This document shows, in pieces, positions 14,716 through 19,777 of a stretch of DNA of 19,777 bases (positions are counted from its first letter, which is position 1; the number at the start of each line of letters is the position of its first letter). Made by a program: the position numbers and the translations under genes. The DNA comes from an uncultured Roseiflexaceae bacterium (GTDB taxonomy: Bacteria > Chloroflexota > Chloroflexia > Chloroflexales > Roseiflexaceae), in NCBI GenBank assembly GCA_937974195.1, contig CALJIC010000243.1, forward strand, positions 1 through 19,777, in the 5' to 3' direction. A model generated the notes under the pieces. That model ran no database searches. It worked only from the letters and a program-made list of their open reading frames with translations, and was not told where the DNA came from.

Positions 14716-15016
14716 CCTGGGGAAGCACGATCTCGCGGCGCTCGGGGTCAGGGTGGCGCCGGTACAAGATCGCCACCCCGCCGATGAGCGCCACCAGCGT
14801 GCTGCCCGTCTCCTCCACCAGCGTCGCGGTGAGCTGCCGCCGCTGGTCCTGGTGCTCCAGAAACTTCACCTTGATCAGCTCGCTGCCGAGCAGCGCCTGG
14901 TCCACCGCGGCGACGACGTGCTCGGTCAGGCCGTTCTTCCCGATCTGGACGACCGGGCGGAGATCGTGCGCGAGGCGCCGGAGCCACTGGCGCTGCCCGC
15001 TGCTGAGTTCCTCCAT
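14711..15016 (-). CDS. YhbY family RNA-binding protein (CRM domain)
   Basis: A 101-residue single CRM-domain protein; relatives bind RNA and associate with pre-50S ribosomal particles. The order SSGQRQWLRRLAHDLRPVVQ, IGKNGLTEHVV, ELIKVKFLE, then ETGSTLVALIGGVAILYRR follows the family, with the GKNG loop corresponding to the conserved GKxG RNA-contact motif. Length fits the usual 95-100 residues. The start at 15016 has GAGGAG (15029-15024 on the minus strand) seven bases upstream; the in-frame ATG at 15034 and the longer frame to 15187 lack such a site. Convergent with the 82-residue gene and divergent from the glucosaminidase-like gene. Confidence 0.92.
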   Translation of the reverse strand: MEELSSGQRQWLRRLAHDLRPVVQIGKNGLTEHVVAAVDQALLGSELIKVKFLEHQDQRRQLTATLVEETGSTLVALIGGVAILYRRHPDPERREIVLPQE

Positions 15017-15134
15017 TGTGTCTCTCCTCGACATAATGCTATCTTCGGGTTTGTCCGCGGGCGGCGCAGCGGCAGCCGCGCCACGCGCCGCGCGTGAAAG
15101 CCGGTGGATGCCACGTTCTCCTGTGTGCAGGGCC

Positions 15135-15163
15135 TTGTAGCGCCCTGCGGCGCGTGTTATAGT
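15135..15163 (+). promoter_or_regulatory. Promoter of the glucosaminidase-like gene, extended -10
   Basis: TTGTAG (15135-15140), a 17-base spacer and TATAGT (15158-15163), with TGT directly before the -10. The predicted start near 15170 leaves a leader of about 29 bases with AGGAG. Confidence 0.65.
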
Positions 15164-15198
15164 GCGCACAAAGTCGCGGCGCTGCACCAGGAGTCACG

Positions 15199-15819
15199 AT
15201 GTTCACCGAGAACAGCTCGATCTTCGGCCCCGCCTCAGCGAGCGAGGCGCAGGTGTGCGCGCTCATCCTCGGGCGCGACCACGGGGAGTACAGCGAGTAC
15301 GATATCCGCTCCGTGATCATCCCGACCTACTACGAGCTCTGCCGGCCGGTGGGCATCGACCCGGTGCTGCCGATCGCGCAGATGATCCACGAGACCGGCA
15401 ACCTCACGAGCTTCTGGTCGCAGCGGCCGCAGCGCAACCCGGCCGGGATCGGCGTCAACGGCCGCAAGCAGCCGAACGAGCCGGCCGAGAAGACCAACTG
15501 GGCGTTCAACACCCAGCGCGGCATGTGGGAGTCGGGGGTCAGTTTCGCCTCCTGGCGGGACGACTCGATCCCGGCCCACATCGGGCGGCTGCTGGCCTAC
15601 GCGCTGCCGAAGGGGGCGGAGAACGAGGCGCAGCGGACGGCGATCGAGCGCGCCCTGCGCTACCGCATGCTCCCGGACGCGCTGCGCGGCTCGGCGCCGA
15701 CGCTCAGGCAGCTCGGGCGCGCCCACAACCCCACCGGCCAGGGCTGGGCCAGCCCGGGCACCGACTACGGCGCCAAGATCGCCGCCATCGCCAGGCGTAT
15801 CGTCGAGACGCGCCCCTGA
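15199..15819 (+). CDS. Glucosaminidase-domain protein (GH73/lysozyme-like)
   Basis: A 206-residue protein with the mannosyl-glycoprotein endo-beta-N-acetylglucosaminidase fold pattern. PIAQMIHETGNLTSFWS carries the catalytic glutamate E65, followed by the RNPAGIGVNG motif. Members cut the N-acetylglucosaminyl-beta-1,4 bond of peptidoglycan. A C-terminal part (about 150-206) with YRMLPDALRG and GWASPGTDYGAKIAAIARRI also resembles this group. No signal peptide or cell-wall binding repeat is present, which is odd for a wall hydrolase; it may be exported by another route, act in lysis, or be a diverged cytoplasmic member. AGGAG is five bases upstream of the ATG. It lies tail-to-tail with the class A PBP. 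Confidence 0.85.
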   Translation: MFTENSSIFGPASASEAQVCALILGRDHGEYSEYDIRSVIIPTYYELCRPVGIDPVLPIAQMIHETGNLTSFWSQRPQRNPAGIGVNGRKQPNEPAEKTNWAFNTQRGMWESGVSFASWRDDSIPAHIGRLLAYALPKGAENEAQRTAIERALRYRMLPDALRGSAPTLRQLGRAHNPTGQGWASPGTDYGAKIAAIARRIVETRP

Positions 15820-15913
15820 TCCACGGCGGACAATCCACGGAGGACACGGAGAGCTTTTCATCCGTGCCCTCCGCGCCCTCCGTGGAACGGTTCTCCGTGC
15901 CCTGCGTGGATCA
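15817..15913. terminator. Nested inverted repeat spanning two convergent stop codons
   Basis: TGATCCACG (15817-15825) pairs with CGTGGATCA (15905-15913); each arm begins with the TGA stop of one convergent gene. TCCACGGAGG (15834-15843) pairs with CCTCCGTGGA (15877-15886). CACGGA (15845-15850) pairs with TCCGTG (15861-15866) around a T-rich loop. The CACGGAGG motif recurs in both arms, so this looks like an inserted or amplified intergenic repeat that now serves as a bidirectional terminator. Confidence 0.65.
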
Positions 15914-18748
15914 CTCCTCAGGCGAGCGGATCCCCAGCACCACCGTCTGGTCGGGCGTGACCCACTCGCCCGGCGCCGGCTGCGTGCTCACGACCGCGTA
16001 CGGCACGTAGTCGTCGAAGATGTCCGGGATGCGCTCGCGGCTCTGGTAGTCCACGTAGACGTTGGTGATGCCCATGCCGGCGAGGATGTCCTTGGCCTGG
16101 TTCTCGCCGAAGCGCTTGAGGTCGGGCATACGAACCGCCCCCGGCACCGGCGGCGCGACCTCGGCGATCAGGTCCGCGGTGCACGGCGGTATGTCCTCGG
16201 GCCGCAGCGCCAGCACCGGCCGGTCGTTGAAGGTGGTCGACATGCCCTCCCAGGTGTACTGGATCTCCTCCGACGGGTCGGGCGGCGGGAACTTCCAGAC
16301 ATAGATCGTCCGCAGCATATCCTCCGGCAGCGGGTTGTCCGGCTGGGGCATGCAGAACGCGCTGGCGGGATCGAAGCCGGCGCCAGCCGAGACGTCGACC
16401 TGCGCGTCGCTGACCTGCGCCACGGTGAGCTCTTCGAACAGGCCGCAGCCGGCCGAGCGCGGCGTGGCGGTGGGCGCCGGGGAGGGCAGGGCGCCGGGCA
16501 ACGCCGCCGGGATCTGGCCCTCGGTCAGCATCCCCGACGCGAACAGCTCCTCGGTGTAGTTGCCGTACGGCCCGGGCAGGCGGCAGATCTGCCTGCGGAC
16601 CACCGTGGGGGGCAGCTCGAACTCGATCGGCACCTGCCCGTTCGGGTAGGGCTCGGCGAGCAGGCGGCTGAAGCGCGGGTTAGCGAACAGCTCCTCCATG
16701 ATGTTGTGCCAGATCACGCCGCCGCCGGTGAGGCTCTCCACCTTGGCCGTCGGCTCGTTGTTGTTGTTGCCGGTCCAGACGCCGACGGTGACGTAGGGCG
16801 TGTAGCCGACGGCCCACGCGTCGCGCCAGTCGTTCGAGGTGCCGGTCTTGACCGCCGCCGGCCGGGAGAGCTTCAGCTTGCTGTTCAGGCCCCACACCGG
16901 CTCGCGCGCCCGGTCGTCGCTGAGCATATCGGTGATGATCGCGACGTGGTCGGGGTTCAGCGCCGGCCGCGGGCGCGTCGGCTTGAACTCCTGCAGGACG
17001 GTGCCGTCCGGGCCGACGACGCGCAGGATCGAGACCGGCGGGTAGTAGCGGCCGCCGCTCGCCAGCGTGTTGTAGGCCGTCGTCAGGTCGAGCGGGGTAA
17101 CTTCGCCGCCGCCCAGCGTCAGCGCCAGGCCGTAGTAGTCGCTGCCGCGCCGGAGCGTGCGGATGCCGGCGCGCTCCAGCAGGTTGATCGTGTGGTCGAT
17201 GCCGGCGAACTTGAGCGCCTTGACCGCCGGCATGTTGAGGGAGTTCGCCAGCGCGGTGCGCATGCGCACCGGGCCGTTCCAGCGCCCGTTGTAGTTCTGC
17301 GGCTCGTACCACTCGCCGTCCAGCAGCGGGAACTTCGTCGGCACGTCCCAGATCACCGTCTCGGGCGTCATGCCCTTCTCCATCGCCGCCAGGTAGGTGA
17401 AGGGCTTGAGCGCCGAGCCGGGCTGCCGCTCGCGCACGGTAACGTTCACCTGCCCGTCCACCACGTTGCCGGTCTCGCCGGGGGTCTTGGTGGGCAGGAC
17501 CTTGTTGTAGTCGATGCTACCGACCATCGCCAGGATCTGGCCGGTGTTGGGCTGCATCACCACCACGGCGGCGTTGTGGATGTTGCGCTCCTCGAGCTCC
17601 TGGATGCGCTCGGCCGCCTTGCGCTGCACCATGCGCTGCAGCTCCAGGTCGATCGTCGTGTAGATCGAGAGCCCGTGGTTGGCGAACTGCGGCCCAAACT
17701 GCTCCTCGAGCTGCTTGCGGACGTAGAAGACGAAGTGCGGCGCGTTGAGCGGCACCTCCTGGCTGGCGAAGACCAGGTCCTGCGCCGCCGCCCGGCGCGC
17801 CTCCTGGTCCGAGATCATATTCTCGTCCACCATCTGACGCAGCACTGCGATCTGGCGCCACTTGGGCGGCGGGGTACCGCGCGGCAGCTCGTAGTTCGGG
17901 TCGAGCCAGCCGTCGCCGAGCACGACGCCCTTGAGCACGCCGCCGTCCAGGTAGTTGATCGGGTCGTAGGCGGAGGGCAGCTGCGGCAGGCCGGCCAGCA
18001 GCGCCGCCTGCGGCAGCGTGAGGTCCTTGGCCGTCGTGTCGAAGTAGACGTCGGCGGCGGCCTCGATGCCGTAGGCCAGGTTGCCGTAGTAGATCTCGTT
18101 CAGATAGAGCTCGAGGATCTCGTCCTTGCTGAAGCGCTCGGACATCTCCCGGGCCAGGATGATCTCGGTGATCTTGCGCTGGTAGCGGTTCTCGTAGGCG
18201 CGCTCCTCGTCGGTCAGCAGCACGAGCTTGATCAGCTGCTGGGTGATCGTGGAGGCGCCGCCGGTCTCCTCGCCCTCGGCCAGGCTGGTGAGCAGCGTGC
18301 GGACGATGCCGACGAAGTCGACGCCGGGGTTCTCGTAGAAGGTGCTGTCCTCGATCGCGATCGTGGCGCTGATCAGGTTCGTCGAGATCTGGTCGAGGCT
18401 GACGCGGGTGCGCTTGCCCGCGCCGAAGAACTCGTACAGCAGCTCGCCGTTGCGGTCGTAGAGCCGGGTGGTCTGGAACGCGCTCGCGTCGTCGATCGCG
18501 TCGAGCCGCGGCGTGAGCGAGTCGGCCAGCTGGGTGTAGGCACCGTAGGCGGTGCTCACGCCGCCCAGCAGGAGCAGCCCGAACGCCACGCCGAGGGCCG
18601 CGATCAGCTGTGCGAGGCGCGAGCCGATGCCTGCGGAGGACGCGGAGCTGCGGCGGAGCATCCCGGGGGTTGGGCGGGCGCGCGGCACCGGCCGGCCGGC
18701 GAGCGAGAGGCGGAACCGCCGGGCGCGCGGGTCGTACTTCTGTGCCAT
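15911..18748 (-). CDS. Class A penicillin-binding protein (PBP1A-like) with C-terminal PASTA domain
   Basis: A 945-residue bifunctional peptidoglycan synthase. A short basic cytoplasmic N-terminus is followed by one membrane anchor at about 44-70. The GT51 glycosyltransferase domain (about 95-275) has E133-D134 in AIEDSTFYENPG, GGASTITQQLIK and RKITEIILAREMSERFSKDE; the histidine often found in EDxxFxxHxG is N140. The transpeptidase domain (about 365-690) has SALK with nucleophile S445 and K448, S503-L-N505 and K634-T-G. A PASTA domain at about 871-941 may bind muropeptide or beta-lactam-like ligands. All four cysteines (722, 768, 799, 856) lie in the outer linker and could form two disulfides. 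There is no ribosome binding site before the ATG at 18748; the promoter position suggests a leaderless mRNA. Confidence 0.95.
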   Translation of the reverse strand: MAQKYDPRARRFRLSLAGRPVPRARPTPGMLRRSSASSAGIGSRLAQLIAALGVAFGLLLLGGVSTAYGAYTQLADSLTPRLDAIDDASAFQTTRLYDRNGELLYEFFGAGKRTRVSLDQISTNLISATIAIEDSTFYENPGVDFVGIVRTLLTSLAEGEETGGASTITQQLIKLVLLTDEERAYENRYQRKITEIILAREMSERFSKDEILELYLNEIYYGNLAYGIEAAADVYFDTTAKDLTLPQAALLAGLPQLPSAYDPINYLDGGVLKGVVLGDGWLDPNYELPRGTPPPKWRQIAVLRQMVDENMISDQEARRAAAQDLVFASQEVPLNAPHFVFYVRKQLEEQFGPQFANHGLSIYTTIDLELQRMVQRKAAERIQELEERNIHNAAVVVMQPNTGQILAMVGSIDYNKVLPTKTPGETGNVVDGQVNVTVRERQPGSALKPFTYLAAMEKGMTPETVIWDVPTKFPLLDGEWYEPQNYNGRWNGPVRMRTALANSLNMPAVKALKFAGIDHTINLLERAGIRTLRRGSDYYGLALTLGGGEVTPLDLTTAYNTLASGGRYYPPVSILRVVGPDGTVLQEFKPTRPRPALNPDHVAIITDMLSDDRAREPVWGLNSKLKLSRPAAVKTGTSNDWRDAWAVGYTPYVTVGVWTGNNNNEPTAKVESLTGGGVIWHNIMEELFANPRFSRLLAEPYPNGQVPIEFELPPTVVRRQICRLPGPYGNYTEELFASGMLTEGQIPAALPGALPSPAPTATPRSAGCGLFEELTVAQVSDAQVDVSAGAGFDPASAFCMPQPDNPLPEDMLRTIYVWKFPPPDPSEEIQYTWEGMSTTFNDRPVLALRPEDIPPCTADLIAEVAPPVPGAVRMPDLKRFGENQAKDILAGMGITNVYVDYQSRERIPDIFDDYVPYAVVSTQPAPGEWVTPDQTVVLGIRSPEE

Positions 18749-18755
18749 GGCCGCA

Positions 18756-18764
18756 ATTGTACCA
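18756..18764 (-). promoter_or_regulatory. Extended -10 of the PBP gene, predicted leaderless start
   Basis: On the minus strand TGG (18764-18762) is followed by TACAAT (18761-18756). Seven bases separate it from the A of the ATG at 18748, the normal distance from a -10 to a transcription start, so the mRNA would begin at or next to the start codon. No -35 and no Shine-Dalgarno sequence are present, which fits. Confidence 0.55.
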
Positions 18765-18870
18765 CGGTCGGCGGCGCGCCCGCTAGATCGGGCGGGTGAT
18801 GCGGCGCTGAAAGCGCTGGAACGAAACCGGTAGCGCGTTCGTCATAGTGAAGAGGGCTTGCGGCCGTGTA

Positions 18871-18879
18871 TGCTACAAT
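18871..18879 (+). promoter_or_regulatory. Extended -10 of the Ser/Thr kinase gene
   Basis: TGC followed by TACAAT (18874-18879) predicts a start near 18886, leaving about 24 bases of leader that contain GGTGAT (18897-18902), complementary to the AUCACC part of the 16S rRNA tail. It faces away from the matching TGG-TACAAT of the PBP gene. Confidence 0.6.
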
Positions 18880-18909
18880 GCGCCTGCGCCGCCGTTGGTG
18901 ATATCTGCT

Positions 18910-19777
18910 ATGCGCCTCGAAGAACTGAACGGCCGCATGCTCGGCCGCTATCGCGTCCTCGAACTGATCGGCCGCGGCGGGATGGCCGCCGTCTACCGCG
19001 CCCACGACACCGCGCTCAAGCGCGACGTGGCGCTTAAGATTCTGTACCCTCAGTACAGCGGCGACGAGGGGATCGTCGAGCGCTTCCAGCGCGAGGCGGT
19101 GGTGGCGGCGCGGCTCGACCACCCCAACATCGTGCCGATCTACGATGTCGGCGAGGCCGATGGGCTGACCTACATCGCGATGCGGCTGCTCGGCACGCGC
19201 TCGCTCGCCGACCTGCTGCGCGAGCGCGGCACGCTGCGCGCCGAGGAGCTCGCGCCGATCGTCGACCAGATCGCCGCCGCGCTCGACTACGCCCACGCGC
19301 GCGGCGTGGTCCACCGCGACATCAAGCCGGCGAACATTCTGCTGGAGGGCTCGAGCCCCGGCGCGGCCGCCCTGGTCCCCGACCTGCGGGCGGTGCTCAC
19401 GGACTTCGGCATCGCGCGCTCGCTCGACACCTCGGGCATGACCGGCACCGGGATGCTGATCGGCACCCCGGACTACATGGCGCCGGAGCAGATCCGCGGC
19501 AACCGCCAGATCGACGGCCGGGCCGATATCTACGCGCTCGGCGTGCTGATCTACCGCGCGCTGACCGGGCGCCGGCCGTTCGAGGGGTCGACGCAGGAGG
19601 TGCTGATCGGCCACCTGGAGGGCGCGCCGATGCTCCCCTCGCGCATCGACCCGTCGCTCCCGCCGGAGGTCGACCTGGTGATCCGCCGGGCGATGGCGCG
19701 CAGGCCGGAGGACCGCTACCAGACGGCCGGGGAGCTGGCGCGCGCGCTGCGGCACGCCCTCGGCCTCGATGTGCCGG
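18910..19777 (+). CDS. Ser/Thr protein kinase, Hanks type (PknB-like), 3' end outside the window
   Basis: 289 complete codons are visible and no stop is reached, so the gene is partial. The kinase domain is complete: glycine loop GRGGMAAVY (21-29), ATP lysine K43, helix-C glutamate E62, catalytic loop H135-R-D137-x-K139-x-x-N142, D165-F-G167 and the GTPDYMAPEQ segment (185-194). All catalytic residues are present, so it should be active. About 15 residues (GSSPGAAALVPDLRA) are inserted between the catalytic loop and DFG compared with PknB. The start MRLEELNGRMLGRYRVLELIG is supported by the -10 and GGTGAT seven bases upstream. Relatives often carry a transmembrane helix and sensor repeats after the kinase, not visible here. 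Divergent from the PASTA-domain PBP, hinting at a cell-wall signalling role. Confidence 0.95.
   Translation, partial: MRLEELNGRMLGRYRVLELIGRGGMAAVYRAHDTALKRDVALKILYPQYSGDEGIVERFQREAVVAARLDHPNIVPIYDVGEADGLTYIAMRLLGTRSLADLLRERGTLRAEELAPIVDQIAAALDYAHARGVVHRDIKPANILLEGSSPGAAALVPDLRAVLTDFGIARSLDTSGMTGTGMLIGTPDYMAPEQIRGNRQIDGRADIYALGVLIYRALTGRRPFEGSTQEVLIGHLEGAPMLPSRIDPSLPPEVDLVIRRAMARRPEDRYQTAGELARALRHALGLDVP

Noticed and set aside
16706..18799. 697-residue plus-strand open frame opposite the PBP
   Set aside because: Low-complexity Arg/Val/Gly/Leu-rich translation, and the PBP on the minus strand is certain.
18604..19755. 383-residue minus-strand open frame covering the PBP start and the kinase
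   Set aside because: It crosses two well-supported divergent genes and has no motif; the kinase on the plus strand has every catalytic residue.

Overview
The window is a GC-rich (roughly 70 percent by eye) bacterial chromosome segment with short intergenic gaps and housekeeping-type genes. The long acidic insertion in MutS, the intergenic hairpin repeats of the gcgaagcctcccc and cacggagga types, and the GC-rich LAL-type regulator together suggest a Chloroflexota genome of the Roseiflexus/Kouleothrix kind. This is inference from sequence style, not a database match. I see no prophage, transposase, CRISPR array, tRNA or rRNA.

Layout. 122-3409 (+) mutS, with a clear promoter overlapped by an SOS-box-like palindrome. 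3533-4414 (+) a YghA/GSP39-type short-chain dehydrogenase behind a strong nested hairpin. 4505-5704 (-) a PLP-dependent aminotransferase convergent with it. 5705-6253 is an intergenic island holding two diverged copies of a hairpin repeat, followed by a possible 21-residue membrane microprotein (6254-6319). 6490-7005 (-) a DUF1269 protein. 7137-7655 (+) a GNAT acetyltransferase whose 3' end overlaps a convergent GH38 alpha-mannosidase (7600-10068, -). 10300-10932 (+) a DsbB/BdbC-type disulfide oxidoreductase. 11100-14051 (+) a large ATP-binding LuxR (LAL) regulator. 14052-14372 contains a terminator hairpin and then a possible structured RNA leader in front of an 82-residue gene of unknown function (14373-14621, +). 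14711-15016 (-) a YhbY-type RNA-binding protein. 15199-15819 (+) a glucosaminidase-like protein. 15911-18748 (-) a class A penicillin-binding protein with a PASTA domain. 18910-end (+) a Ser/Thr protein kinase cut by the window edge.

The genes are mostly single transcription units in alternating orientation rather than one operon. Two themes link neighbours. The first is cell envelope: the glucosaminidase-like protein, the PASTA-containing class A PBP and the divergent Ser/Thr kinase form a plausible peptidoglycan group, and the DsbB homologue could serve the four cysteines in the outer part of the PBP. The second is regulatory architecture: several genes carry extended -10 promoters (TGN followed by a TATAAT variant), the PBP gene appears to be leaderless, and most junctions carry strong inverted repeats, two of which sit at convergent gene ends.

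No complete new multi-gene system is visible. The items most worth a second look are the possible RNA leader at about 14195-14372, the repeat family at 5822-6068, the 21-residue microprotein, the SOS-like operator on mutS, and the inverted repeat at 15817-15913 whose arms contain both convergent stop codons.
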